Position numbers and translations under genes: made by a program
Shown: positions 1 through 8,447 of the stretch, in pieces
Numbering within the stretch: the stretch's first letter is position 1
How the letters are laid out: each line of letters begins with the position of its first letter
Assembly: GCA_031551635.1 (NCBI GenBank)
Contig: JAVBNH010000002.1
Location: 269,384 to 333,383 of the forward strand
Reading direction: 5' to 3'
Length of the DNA stretch: 64,000 nucleotides
Origin: JAVBNH01 sp031551635
GTDB taxonomy: Bacteria > Bacillota > Clostridia > Oscillospirales > Acutalibacteraceae
The notes under the pieces: model-generated
Seen by the model: the letters and a program-made list of their open reading frames with translations, nothing else
Database searches by the model: none
Told to the model about the DNA's origin: nothing

Positions 1-2
1 CA

Positions 3-308
3 TACAGTGAGAGGTTATTGGAGCCGGTATTTAATCCTTCATATGCTACTAATCAGAATGTCACATGGAGCTGTGAAGATGAATCCGTCATTTCGCTCAC
101 ACCGGGCGAAAATAATTCTGTAATTATTAGACCTCTCGCGGTGGGTACGACGAAGGTCACTGTAACCACCGAGGACGGCGGTTTCACCTCCAGTTGTATC
201 GTGAATGTCACAGAGTACAACGAGCCGCAGCCGCTTAACTTCTGGGAAAGAATTGTCGCGTTTTTCCAGTTAATAATAGACGCAATCAGAATGTTTTTCG
301 GAATGTAA
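3..308 (+). CDS. Secreted BIG2 (Ig-like) domain protein, C-terminal fragment
   Basis: The reading frame is open to the window edge, so the N-terminus lies outside; the TTG at 18 is simply an internal codon. The visible ~100 residues hold the last part of a bacterial Ig-like group 2 domain: a VTWSCEDESVISLTP strand pattern, then PLAVGTTKVTVTTEDGG, which is the usual G-T-(T/A)-x-(I/V)-T-(V/A)-T ending of BIG2. After the Ig fold comes a short NEPQP linker and a C-terminal amphipathic, aromatic-rich tail (FWERIVAFFQLIIDAIRMFF). BIG2 domains occur in surface or secreted proteins; the specific role of this protein cannot be told. Similar tails close two other exported proteins in the window (see findings). 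Confidence 0.7.
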   Translation, partial: YSERLLEPVFNPSYATNQNVTWSCEDESVISLTPGENNSVIIRPLAVGTTKVTVTTEDGGFTSSCIVNVTEYNEPQPLNFWERIVAFFQLIIDAIRMFFGM

Positions 309-320
309 TATCAAATAAAT

Positions 321-350
321 TTGACAGATTAAAGACAATTATGTTATAGT
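321..350 (+). promoter_or_regulatory. Sigma-70-type promoter for the RRXRR-like gene
   Basis: TTGACA at 321-326 and TATAGT at 345-350 are separated by 18 bp. It would start a transcript near 357 with a leader of about 160 nt before the ATG at 518. Confidence 0.55.
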
Positions 351-359
351 TATAGTGGC

Positions 360-517
360 ATGGGGAGACACCCATAACAAAAAACGAAGCCGGTTTTATA
401 CAAATCGTCATTTAAATAGTCGAAATTTTTCATTCGCTAATCTGTTATGCTATATCGCATAACAGGCTCATTCGAATTTCTCTTTTTAAATGAGGATTAG
501 TATTATAATGGAAGGGG
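360..517 (+). promoter_or_regulatory. Structured 5' leader with a long palindrome and a duplicated gene start
   Basis: The leader begins with a short hairpin (ATGGG, 6 nt, CCCAT at 360-375). It then holds a long palindrome: outer arms GAAATT 422-427 and AATTTC 475-480, inner perfect 9-bp arms CTGTTATGC 442-450 and GCATAACAG 457-465 with a 6-nt loop. The stretch CACCCATAACAAAAAAC at about 368-384 is nearly the same as CACCCATTACAAAAAAC at the gene's own first codons (522-538), so the palindrome sits between two imperfect direct repeats. This could be a regulatory leader or a small palindromic insertion near the start codon; the sequence alone does not decide. Confidence 0.5.
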
Positions 518-1117
518 ATGGCACCCATTACAAAAAACATTTCCGTCAGGGATGAATCGGGGAAGCTTTTGGAACCGACATATCCCAAGCGTGCGAAAGG
601 TCTCGTTAAAAACGGACGGGCACGCTATATTGACGAAAACACAATTTGTCTGTTGGCGTGTCCACCGAGAAAATTGGAGGACAAAAACATGTCAGATAAT
701 GCATTAAACCCGAATATACAGCAAAATGATACTGCTCCCGAACCTATAACCCAGCCTATGCCTTCACTAGAGTTCATTCTTGACAGCTTCAAGCTCATAA
801 TGAACGATACCTCTCATATCCATGAAGCTATTTATGCTATTAAGGAAATGGATGTCAACGAGGGTTCAAGCAATGTTGACGGCGACAAGGCGAGGGGCGA
901 AGCTATTAAGCACGCGGTACTCTCGCGCGAGACGACAAATCAGAAAATGCTTGAAATGCTGCAGGAGATGTACCGCGATTTAAAACCGCGGCAGGAGGAT
1001 ACAGATGCTGTTTTAGTAAAAACTGCAGCTGAGCTGATAAAAAACATCCCGCCTGAGTTTGCGGATTCGCTGTGGAAGCGAACGCTGGATACTCTGAACC
1101 TGAACCGCTGCGAATAA
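518..1117 (+). CDS. Hypothetical protein with RRXRR-like N-terminal domain
   Basis: The 199-residue protein has two parts. Residues 1-55 carry VRDESGKLLEPTYPKRAKGL followed by NGRARYIDENTICLL. This resembles the RRXRR domain often found in front of HNH nucleases: a 'G-x-x-x-x-P-x-x-P-x-R-A-x-x-L' block followed by a 'G-R-A' block. No HNH motif is present. The rest is charged and largely helical (residues 110-199), without a recognisable catalytic motif. ATG 518 is the first in-frame ATG after a stop at 506; the GGAAGGGG just before it leaves almost no spacing. A perfect terminator follows. Function is unknown; the RRXRR resemblance is an inference from pattern. Confidence 0.7.
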   Translation: MAPITKNISVRDESGKLLEPTYPKRAKGLVKNGRARYIDENTICLLACPPRKLEDKNMSDNALNPNIQQNDTAPEPITQPMPSLEFILDSFKLIMNDTSHIHEAIYAIKEMDVNEGSSNVDGDKARGEAIKHAVLSRETTNQKMLEMLQEMYRDLKPRQEDTDAVLVKTAAELIKNIPPEFADSLWKRTLDTLNLNRCE

Positions 1118-1137
1118 ACAAAGTTAAACCAAACATA

Positions 1138-1186
1138 GGCGGCTCTCATACTATTTTAACTTTTAGTATAAGAGCCGCCCGGTTTT
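1138..1186 (+). terminator. Intrinsic terminator after the RRXRR-like gene
   Basis: GGCGGCTCT-c-ATACTA (1138-1153) pairs with TAGTAT-a-AGAGCCGCC (1164-1179) around a 10-nt loop, followed by a T-rich tract from 1183. Confidence 0.8.
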
Positions 1187-1290
1187 ATTTAGTTATTTTT
1201 TTTGCCTGAAGCTTCTTTCTTATGCTTTATCCAACAAGAAGCTCTAAATTGTTTTAATTATTTTAGATAGTTAGTAGCTATTGTGAGTTA

Positions 1291-2028
1291 TTATTTTATT
1301 CTTTTTAAAGAGCTAACTTTAAAACATCCCTTTAATTTTGGAAGTAGTATTATAATTAAAAACAAAGCTATCCATTGTGAGGTTGAAAGAATCCAGACAC
1401 CTCGGTTTGTATCTCCTCTAAAAAATTCCAGTACAAAGCGTCCGATGGAGTAAGAAACAATTATAACAGGTAAAAGTGGTATATCAGGTTTATGACATTC
1501 AGGTCTGAGAATGAGAAAAAAAGATAATAAAACCGCACAATAAAGTGCTTCAAACAATTGGATAGGTAAGCGCATACTGTTTGAAAGTTCTATACCGTAA
1601 CAACATCCTACAAAATAGCATCCTAAACGAGCAATGCATTGGAAAGCTGGTACTGCGTATGCGAATGCATTAAACATGCTTTTCATTTCGATATGACAAA
1701 GCTTTGTTCCCAAGGCGGACATACATATACTGCCAAACAGACCGCCGTAAAATACACCGCTGCCACGAAGAATTAGTTTCCAATTATCAACTGTCCAAAA
1801 ACCGGACTCTGTGCTATGTATGAAAATTTGTCCTAATGCTCCGAATAACCGGGCACCGACTAAAGCACCAACTGAAGCAAACGCAGTAATATATAAGATA
1901 TCAAGTGAGCGTAAACTCAATGCGTGGCGTTTTATAAAAGCGATTAATTCGGCAAATAATAGATCAGAAAGCTACATTAAAAAATACATTGATATTGGTG
2001 TACCGTTGAAATAGATAAACGGCATCAT
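1291..2028 (-). pseudogene. lgt-family prolipoprotein diacylglyceryl transferase interrupted by an in-frame TAG
   Basis: Lgt moves diacylglycerol from phosphatidylglycerol to the lipobox Cys of prolipoproteins. The downstream part is clearly Lgt: SGVFYGGLFG, ARLGCYFVGCCYGIE and RFVLEFFRGD, with several membrane segments. Reading in the same frame from ATG 2028 (or 2025) gives an Lgt-like N-terminus (MMPFIYFNGTPISMYFLM), then a single TAG at 1972-1974, then LSDLLFAELIAFIKRH running straight into the known part. One codon thus breaks the gene with no frame change. Translation from TTG 1920 could still give a 209-residue truncated protein lacking the first membrane segment (family about 250-270). 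Other genes here end in TAG, so recoding is unlikely; a nonsense mutation or sequencing error is more likely. It lies 36 bp behind a secreted-protein gene. Confidence 0.75.
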
Positions 2029-2064
2029 TTAAAAAAACTTTCATTATTTTGATAAAATGCTAAT

Positions 2065-2748
2065 TTACAAATGTATGAACATTTCTAGTCCTAGCTTTTT
2101 TATCAGATTTTCAAATACCTCGCGAATCATAAAAATTAACTTTTGAAAAATGGTTGCTTCCGGAACTTCAAAGGTGTCCGCGCCATGCATTTCATCACCG
2201 TCATAACATGGAATTGTCATGCAAAAAACTCCTGATTTTATACATGTAATTTTCGAGTAACCTAATAATCCTCCACTTGCTCCTTCGTTCTTAATCATGC
2301 TATTGTCAGAGACAACGCCCCACGAAAAGTCGTAATAGACATATGATTTACCAAATTGAAGTTTAATGGTTTTATTATTACTGTTAATTTTATACTCTAT
2401 GCTGTTTAAAATGTTGTCATTGTCTGTTAAGATTAAGCTTACTGAGCCTGTACTTGCTGTCAGGAATTGCGCCCAGATTTTATTGGTATTTTTTTCTCTA
2501 AAGGTTCCTATAAGCTTTAGCACGTTTGAATCTGATGACATCCATTCACAGCCTTCAGGTACTGAAGCGTATAGAACTGAGCCAAATAGAATGTTGTCGC
2601 TACCGTCTGTTATAGTATGTTTTGTAAGGTCTGTATTATTATTAATTGCAACAATTTCAAAATCAGGGACTTCTTTAGCTTCGGCTCCTATAACACTAAT
2701 GATAAAAACAAATAACATTATTATTAAAATACAAATATTTTTTTTCAT
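2065..2748 (-). CDS. Secreted hypothetical protein with Ig-like fold and amphipathic C-terminal tail
   Basis: 227 residues. The N-terminus (MKKNICILIIMLFVFIISVIGAEA) is a Sec signal peptide with probable cleavage after AEA. The middle is beta-rich and low in charge, like the Ig-type domains of clostridial surface proteins, but no named family can be assigned. The end (FQKLIFMIREVFENLIKKLG) is an amphipathic helix like that at the end of the 3-308 protein. RBS AAAGGTGG precedes ATG 2748. The lgt-like gene follows 36 bp downstream, and the two probably share a transcript. Codon use is more AT-rich than the sugar genes that follow, which suggests recent acquisition (inference). Confidence 0.65.
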   Translation of the reverse strand: MKKNICILIIMLFVFIISVIGAEAKEVPDFEIVAINNNTDLTKHTITDGSDNILFGSVLYASVPEGCEWMSSDSNVLKLIGTFREKNTNKIWAQFLTASTGSVSLILTDNDNILNSIEYKINSNNKTIKLQFGKSYVYYDFSWGVVSDNSMIKNEGASGGLLGYSKITCIKSGVFCMTIPCYDGDEMHGADTFEVPEATIFQKLIFMIREVFENLIKKLGLEMFIHL

Positions 2749-3049
2749 TATAAATCCACCTTTCTAAAAAATATCTTATATAATCAAAAATATAAAAACA
2801 ATCATAAGCATTCCTCCGCAAAAAAGATTCTTATCAAATAAAATAAATATAAATAATATTTATTCCGTATATAGTATATCGTATTTTCTTTTACATGTCA
2901 ACATATCAATAAAAAGCCACAAAAGTTTGTATATGTTTTACATAAAAAAAATTGTAATATTGTATAAGATGCACAAATAACAGCTTACCGTTTTTATAGG
3001 TAAGTTGTTTTGTAATATCCTTAATAAATTTTTATTAATACAATATGTA
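2749..3049. other. AT-rich intergenic region
   Basis: About 300 bp without a supported gene. It separates two minus-strand units. Apart from the hairpin at 2980-3008 I see nothing in it except the probable promoter region of the secreted protein, which I cannot place exactly. Confidence 0.5.
2980..3008 (-). terminator. Probable terminator of the transporter gene
   Basis: ACAGCTTACC (2980-2989) pairs with GGTAAGTTGT (2999-3008), ten pairs with one G-U and a 9-nt loop. On the minus strand it lies about 40 bp behind the transporter stop; the following T tract is weak. Confidence 0.45.
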
Positions 3050-4636
3050 TTACTCCTGAACAGCAGCTTCTTCTTTTTGTTTAATCTGTGCTTCGCGGCG
3101 TTTCATGAGCTCCATTTCAGTCTTTTCGCGGTCGGAGGGCTTCCATTTAACAAAGCTTCTGCACAGTATGTAAAGAAGGTTATCAAGCACTGGAATCAAT
3201 GTATACATCGGCCACATCCACTTCATATAACGCTCCGGCGGAAGGGTGCCGGCCTCGGTGTAGCCACCCTTGTAGCCCGTCCACTGAAGAAAGGCGTTGC
3301 CTGTCACGAGACCGATGTTGTCAGTGACTATCTTCGAAAAAAGCCCGTTTATCGCCGCTGTCACACCCTCGCTCCTGTGCCCGGTTTTGAGTTCCACAAA
3401 ATCATAAAACTCAAAGTTGAGCATTTCCTCCGCGACACCGTCCCAGTTGACAGAGGCGTTAATCGCCGTTTCAGCGGCTATAATCACCGCGAGCTTCGGT
3501 ATGGTATTATACCCCACAAGGAACTGTATGAGCTTGCCGCCCGCGTCAATCATGCTCTTAACCTGCTGAGCCTTCAGCGGACCGCCCATTTTATTTATCA
3601 GCTGCCTGTTAAAGGGCTGCATAAGAGATGAGGGCAGACCGGAAATCAACTGCTTTATGTATAAAACACCTTCACCGCCCATTTCCTTGCCGAGAACCTT
3701 GAACTTCGGTATGAGATAGCGGTAAACAAGCAGCTCGTCTCCGACATTCGGAGAGAAAACGGTGATGAATCTGGCAACAAAATTCGCCAGAAAATAGCGG
3801 TTATGCTTAAGCAGCTTAAAGGCTTGGAAGATTGTCATCTGCTTTTCCTCGCTAGGGTGACCCTCGCCCGGAGCCATAATAAGCGGAGAGGGGCGGGAGT
3901 AGTCGACACGCTGCTTGATAAAGGTCGGTAATATTGATGAGGTAATGGCTAGAGGCCAGAAAACAAGTGCTCCGATGAAAATAATCTGATAATCAGTCCA
4001 GCCGAAATATTCACGGAAGCCCATGAAAATTGTCGGCAGATTCGCGACAAGCCAGGTCATCTGACCGCCCATATTGCTCCAGACCCTGACCCTTGTGCGC
4101 TGCTGTGTTTCGGGGCTGATACCCGAGCGGATTTTCTGCCCCGCGATACCGTCGAGTGTTCCGATTATGTCCTGCGACATATTACAGAACATCAGCAGCG
4201 CCACATGCTGCCAGGCTGAAAGTCCGCCGTCAATCATCTTGAGAATATTCAACGAGTGACCGGTAAAAGCGGAAATCCGCATAAAAAGCTTCAGGGTCTG
4301 TACACCGAACTGCTTTTTATCCATCCACGCGCCGAGCAGCGGGTCGTTTACGGCATCCCATAATGAAGAAACAACCCCTGCAACCGATAAGTAGTTCGGC
4401 GGAACTTTGTAAACCTCTTTAAAGAGGAAATCTCGCCTGCCGGTGAAGCCGCCGGACATGCCGCCTAAGGAGGAAGAAATCGCAAACAGCAGCAGCTCCC
4501 ACGGTGTAATTGTGTTGATGGGCAACCCCTCGCCCTTGAGCCAAATCATTGGGTGACGCACGCCCTGTTCGACATTTGATGCCGTTTGAGATGGCAGAAA
4601 TCTGTTTAGCAATCTAACAAACCAGTTAATATTCAT
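3050..4636 (-). CDS. GPH/MFS-type sugar:cation symporter
   Basis: 528 residues with multiple membrane segments. The MFS_2/GPH signature WDAVNDPLLGAWMD lies near residue 90. Members of this family import glycosides, pentosides or hexuronides with Na+ or H+. Long hydrophilic termini (RHPMIWLKGEGLP near the start, a Lys/Glu-rich end) are cytoplasmic. ATG 4636 overlaps the end of the oxidoreductase gene by 11 bp, and its RBS (AAGGAGCG) lies inside that gene, so the two are translationally coupled. Together with the GH4 gene upstream this points to uptake and processing of an oligosaccharide or uronide; the substrate cannot be read from sequence. Confidence 0.85.
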   Translation of the reverse strand: MNINWFVRLLNRFLPSQTASNVEQGVRHPMIWLKGEGLPINTITPWELLLFAISSSLGGMSGGFTGRRDFLFKEVYKVPPNYLSVAGVVSSLWDAVNDPLLGAWMDKKQFGVQTLKLFMRISAFTGHSLNILKMIDGGLSAWQHVALLMFCNMSQDIIGTLDGIAGQKIRSGISPETQQRTRVRVWSNMGGQMTWLVANLPTIFMGFREYFGWTDYQIIFIGALVFWPLAITSSILPTFIKQRVDYSRPSPLIMAPGEGHPSEEKQMTIFQAFKLLKHNRYFLANFVARFITVFSPNVGDELLVYRYLIPKFKVLGKEMGGEGVLYIKQLISGLPSSLMQPFNRQLINKMGGPLKAQQVKSMIDAGGKLIQFLVGYNTIPKLAVIIAAETAINASVNWDGVAEEMLNFEFYDFVELKTGHRSEGVTAAINGLFSKIVTDNIGLVTGNAFLQWTGYKGGYTEAGTLPPERYMKWMWPMYTLIPVLDNLLYILCRSFVKWKPSDREKTEMELMKRREAQIKQKEEAAVQE

Positions 4637-5603
4637 CGCTCCTTATACTTTTTTTATTAAGATTTGCATTTACAATATCAAACATCTTACAGCACTGAAT
4701 CGTATCCTTGTGCGGGACTGTCGGGCTTTCATAAAGTCCTGCATTTACACAGCGTATTGTTTCCTGAATCTCAAAGACAAAACCGTTTTTAAATTCCTCC
4801 TTGAAATGCTCCTTGACCTCACCGTTTTTATAAAGGAAGCATTCGCTGCCGCCGACAATATTCGGTATGGAAATATACCCTGTGGTACCGCAAATGACGT
4901 TGTTTGCGGGGATTCCGGCGGCAAAGCTTATCTGAAGATTCGCAATACAGCTCTCAAAACGCACACTGATATTGTCGCTCAGGTCAACACCCGTTACCGC
5001 GGGAACGGTCAGCACACTGATTTCTTCAACTTGCTGGTTCACGAGATAGGTAAGCAGCTCGAAAACATAAACGCCTATATCATAAACCGCACCGCCGCCG
5101 AATTCACGGCTGAAATACCTCTCGCCTGGGTCGGGATTCGCCTTGAAACCAATAGCAAATGTCGCACTGTTGAGTTTTCCAATCTCTCCGTTTAGTATCC
5201 ATTCCCTCGCTTTATTTATATGCGGCAGAAAGCGTGACCACATAGCTTCCATGACAAAAAGCTTTTTTTCTTTTGCTAAACGGAAAATTTCCTTTGCGTG
5301 AGCCGAATTTGTCACCATAGCTTTTTCTATAAGCACAGGGCAGTTGTGGCTCAGGCATAAAAGCGCGTTTTCATAGTGGAAATTGTGGGTAGTCGCGATA
5401 TAAACCGCATCAAGCTTGTTATCAGTGAGCATTTTTTCATAGCTGTCCGAATAATATGATATTTCCTCCGCCTGTGCGAATTCCCTAGCTCTGTCAAGGC
5501 TTTTGCTCGAAACGGCGGCGACGCACGCACCCTCAATCAGACGCACCGCGTCGCAGAATTTATGTGCGATTTTCCCCGCTCCAATAATTCCGAATTTAAA
5601 CAT
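4626..5603 (-). CDS. Gfo/Idh/MocA-family NAD(P)-dependent oxidoreductase
   Basis: 325 residues. The N-terminal Rossmann fold starts with FGIIGAGKIAHKF (GxGxxA type) and carries the family's YIATTHNFHYENALLCL and VLIEKAMV blocks; the Lys of EKAM matches the catalytic EKP lysine region. The C-terminal half is the alpha/beta sheet domain. Enzymes of this type oxidise or reduce sugars, inositols and sugar acids, or help glycosidases of the NAD-dependent kind. It overlaps the transporter start. A 7-bp tandem array begins 25 bp upstream of its ATG. Confidence 0.88.
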   Translation of the reverse strand: MFKFGIIGAGKIAHKFCDAVRLIEGACVAAVSSKSLDRAREFAQAEEISYYSDSYEKMLTDNKLDAVYIATTHNFHYENALLCLSHNCPVLIEKAMVTNSAHAKEIFRLAKEKKLFVMEAMWSRFLPHINKAREWILNGEIGKLNSATFAIGFKANPDPGERYFSREFGGGAVYDIGVYVFELLTYLVNQQVEEISVLTVPAVTGVDLSDNISVRFESCIANLQISFAAGIPANNVICGTTGYISIPNIVGGSECFLYKNGEVKEHFKEEFKNGFVFEIQETIRCVNAGLYESPTVPHKDTIQCCKMFDIVNANLNKKSIRSDEY

Positions 5604-5627
5604 AATAACGCTCCAATATTTATTTTG

Positions 5628-5834
5628 CTAGGGAATAGGGACTAGGGACTAGGGGTTAGGGACTAGGGGCTAGGGACTAGGGACTAGGGACTAGGAGCTA
5701 GGGGCTAGGGACTAGGAGCTAGGAGCTAGGGACTAGGAGCCAGGGACTAGGGGATTAGGGATTAGGGGGTAGGGAACTAGGGAACTAGGAAACTAGGGGT
5801 TAGGGAACTAGTGGCTGGGGATTAGGCGTTAGGG
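5628..5834. repeat. Heptamer tandem array 1, (CTAGGGA)n
   Basis: About 18 in-phase copies of CTAGGGA with single changes (CTAGGGG, CTAGGAG, TTAGGGA), followed by a more degenerate 7-8-bp part (GGGAACTA, GGGATTA). It starts 25 bp upstream of the oxidoreductase start codon, where the minus strand reads TCCCTAG. Three units in the opposite orientation (CCTAGTCCCTAGTCCCTA) lie at 5993-6010 and overlap the GH4 stop codon, so the two blocks form an inverted pair around a unique 150-bp core. Confidence 0.95.
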
Positions 5835-6007
5835 TTATCGGATAAGGTTTCACCCAATATTTTTATAATTGAGGGTCAATATGAGCAGGCAATGATTTTT
5901 TTAATCAGTCGGGCATTTAGATGAAAAATTTCCTTTTTCTAAACTTCGCGACCACATCTGTACACTGTACACTAAATCAGTGTTTTCTAACTCCTAGTCC
6001 CTAGTCC
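5835..6007. other. Unique spacer between array 1 and the GH4 gene
   Basis: No gene. It contains a palindromic GTACACTGTACAC near 5961-5973 and ends in the inverted heptamer units. It probably holds the 5' region of the oxidoreductase transcript. Confidence 0.4.
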
Positions 6008-7324
6008 CTAATTAAATATCGGCAAATAATCCTTATTCTTCAAGAACATCTCGTCAACCATCGCCTTGATTTCGTCGAGTGTCAGCACAGCGCTGGTCAG
6101 GGGGTCATAGACAATGGCGTCAAAGACCTTTCTCTTGTCCCTCGTGAGAAGTCCCTCGACCGCAAGCTCCTCGCAAAGAGCGGAATTATAAACAAGCGGG
6201 GTGACAGAAGAAGGCAGAGCGCCGACATGCATTGGCTGCAGCCTTCCCTTGCTCGCGAGCACAGGCACCTCAACGCAGCAGCCATAGGGCAAATTGTCAA
6301 TCAAATTGAAATTCCGCACGTTTCCGTTGAAGGTGAACATGGTATTATCGCCGAATATAGCGTTGAAAATATAAGTCGCATATTCCTGTCCGCGCTCGAT
6401 GTTAATTTCTTCCTTCGCGAGATATTCCTTTATATCGTCACGCCAGTTGTCCTTGCGTTTCTCGTAGTGGTGGAGAATATCCGCGTACAGTCCCGGGTTC
6501 CAGCCTGTGCCGTGGGTGCAGTATTTCTCAATCAAATCTGGGCGTTTTCTGTACCAGGCGTTATACTCTGAATTATGCCCAGAGGACTCTGTGACATAGT
6601 AGTCAAGATGCAGGAACATATTGTTTCTCACGATTTCCTCGTTATAAATTTCAGGGTTTTTCATAGCCTCTCGCAGTGCCGGGTATGCGTCCTCACCCTT
6701 GACCTTGTAGTCAAGATAAAACGCCTGATGATTAATTCCCGCGCAGGTATATGTAACATCCTTCATGTCAGCGCCGAGCCATTTTGCAAGCATACCTGCT
6801 GTACCCTGAACGCTGTGGCAAAGACCTGATATAATCAAATCGGGATAGACTTCCTGCATGCCGCGGCAGAGCATAGCCATTGGGTTTGTGTAGTTGAGGA
6901 AAACAGCCTTCGGGCAGTATTTTTGTATGTCGGCGCAGATGTCGAGCATGACAGGCAGGGTGCGCAGGGTTCTGAAAATACCTGAGGGTCCGCGCGTGTC
7001 GCCGACATTTATGTCGATACCGTATTTTTTTGGTATTTCAATGTCGTGCCGCCACACTTCAACATCGCCGTTGAGAATGGTGCACAAAACGCCGTCAGCG
7101 CCTTTGAGAGCCTCAGCCCTGTCCATAGTGGTGACAACCTTTGCGGGATAACCGCCATATTTAACAATTTTCTCGCATGCCTGGCGGACATAGTCAAGTC
7201 TTTCCGCGTTTATGTCCATAAGGCAGATTTCCGCGTCCCTGAAAGCGGGGAAGGTTAGCAGATCCTTTACGAGACCGCGTGTGAATCCAAAGCTGCCGCC
7301 GCCGATAAATGCAAATTTTTTCAT
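6008..7324 (-). CDS. GH4 family NAD+/Mn2+-dependent glycosidase (alpha-galactosidase-like)
   Basis: 438 residues, full length. GH4 enzymes cleave glycosides by an NAD+-dependent oxidation-elimination mechanism with a divalent metal. Visible: the NAD+ loop FIGGGSFGFTR at residues 6-16, NVGDTRGPSGIFR near 106-118, NYTNPMAM near 144-151, the metal-binding Cys-His-Ser at 169-171 (GLCHSV), and INHQ near 197-200. The C-H-S form and the DTRGPSGIFR block fit the alpha-galactosidase/alpha-glucuronidase side of GH4 better than the 6-phospho-glycosidase side. RBS GGAGG precedes ATG 7324. The gene ends with TAG inside the inverted heptamer units. Confidence 0.9.
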   Translation of the reverse strand: MKKFAFIGGGSFGFTRGLVKDLLTFPAFRDAEICLMDINAERLDYVRQACEKIVKYGGYPAKVVTTMDRAEALKGADGVLCTILNGDVEVWRHDIEIPKKYGIDINVGDTRGPSGIFRTLRTLPVMLDICADIQKYCPKAVFLNYTNPMAMLCRGMQEVYPDLIISGLCHSVQGTAGMLAKWLGADMKDVTYTCAGINHQAFYLDYKVKGEDAYPALREAMKNPEIYNEEIVRNNMFLHLDYYVTESSGHNSEYNAWYRKRPDLIEKYCTHGTGWNPGLYADILHHYEKRKDNWRDDIKEYLAKEEINIERGQEYATYIFNAIFGDNTMFTFNGNVRNFNLIDNLPYGCCVEVPVLASKGRLQPMHVGALPSSVTPLVYNSALCEELAVEGLLTRDKRKVFDAIVYDPLTSAVLTLDEIKAMVDEMFLKNKDYLPIFN

Positions 7325-7485
7325 AAGCTCCTCCGAAAATTATTCTTGATTTGATTTGTTTTGATGATTTTTATTTGTTGTAGATTCATTATATATTTAA
7401 TATTGATATTTGTAAAGAGTGGAATTGACATTTGATTTTTAATTCGACAAATATTTACAATTTAACAAATAAAACGGCAATACTC

Positions 7486-7514
7486 TTGACTTTAAAATGC
7501 CATTAATGTAAAAT
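7486..7514 (+). promoter_or_regulatory. Promoter for the ATPase/VirD4-like pair
   Basis: TTGACT (7486-7491), 17 bp, TAAAAT (7509-7514), 40 bp upstream of ATG 7554. Confidence 0.6.
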
Positions 7515-7553
7515 AAATAATGACAATAACAAAACGCTGCTTTATGGAGTAAT

Positions 7554-8423
7554 ATGATGGATAATCCTTATTATAAAAAGCTGATAACACATAATTCAAA
7601 GGACATCAACGCGGTTGCGGAGCGTTGGAATATTTTATCTAACAATTTAAAAAAAGGTCGCACCGGGCTTCCTGTTATTCTACCTGACATGCTCTGGTCG
7701 GTACGCTCCGGCGCGGGTAAGACACATCTGCTGGAATTGATTTCCGAATATCTCTTTATACAGGAAAATCTGATGGAATTTGAGGGTGATGTTAAATTTT
7801 TCGAATTCCTTGTGGATTATACTCCTCACGGGGAAGATTTCACCGAGCTTTGCAGGCTCATTGATGAGATTAACAGCGCTGCTGGCTTCAGGAATGCTTA
7901 CAAGGGAATCATATCAGTGGATATTTCTGAGTGGGTCGGTCATATTTATGAAAAAAATTTCCTGACTCTGCTCGAATTCTTATCCGCCGGCAGCGATTCA
8001 TGGCTGATTATTTTTACCGTTCCCGCCGCAAAGGAAAATGAAATTATCGAGCTGGAACGGCTCCTGTCGATGTTTTTCCGGATGGAAAAGGTCACGCTGG
8101 AGCTTCCGGCAACCGGTGAGCTATATAACTTTTTCTTGAATTTACTAGGCGCATACGGCATAAAAGTTTCGAAAGAATCTGAAAAAATTCTGCGGGAATC
8201 GATTGATATTTTAAGAGAAAATGAGTTTTTCGACGGCTATAAAACCGTTAAAATATTCTGCCAGGACATGATTTACCGGCTTTTTACTTCCGGCAATGCC
8301 TCAGGTAATGAAATGTCCGATACTATAAATGCCGATTTAGCAGCCCAGTTCTCAGCTGAAAGCAGCTACATAAAACGTACGCTGCATAAAATACAGTCAA
8401 AAAACACTCTGGGTTTTAAATAA
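7554..8423 (+). CDS. Uncharacterised P-loop ATPase-like protein paired with VirD4-like gene
   Basis: 289 residues, soluble. SGAGKTHLL at 52-60 reads as a Walker A, although the first Gly of GxxxxGKT is Val50. IISVDISEW near 120-128 is in the place of a Walker B, and SWLIIFTVPA (near 150) resembles the sensor strand of AAA+ proteins. The C-terminal 100 residues are helical. No full family could be named. GGAG at 7546 serves ATG 7554 or 7557. The VirD4-like gene starts 24 bp downstream, so the two are an operon. A role in loading or moving DNA or protein with the VirD4-like partner is an inference only. Confidence 0.65.
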   Translation: MMDNPYYKKLITHNSKDINAVAERWNILSNNLKKGRTGLPVILPDMLWSVRSGAGKTHLLELISEYLFIQENLMEFEGDVKFFEFLVDYTPHGEDFTELCRLIDEINSAAGFRNAYKGIISVDISEWVGHIYEKNFLTLLEFLSAGSDSWLIIFTVPAAKENEIIELERLLSMFFRMEKVTLELPATGELYNFFLNLLGAYGIKVSKESEKILRESIDILRENEFFDGYKTVKIFCQDMIYRLFTSGNASGNEMSDTINADLAAQFSAESSYIKRTLHKIQSKNTLGFK

Positions 8424-8447
8424 ATTACATAAGGTCTGGTTATTATT

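Noticed and set aside
3005..3631. 208-codon plus-strand frame opposite the transporter gene
   Set aside because: It lies inside a clear GPH-transporter gene, has no family features and no RBS.
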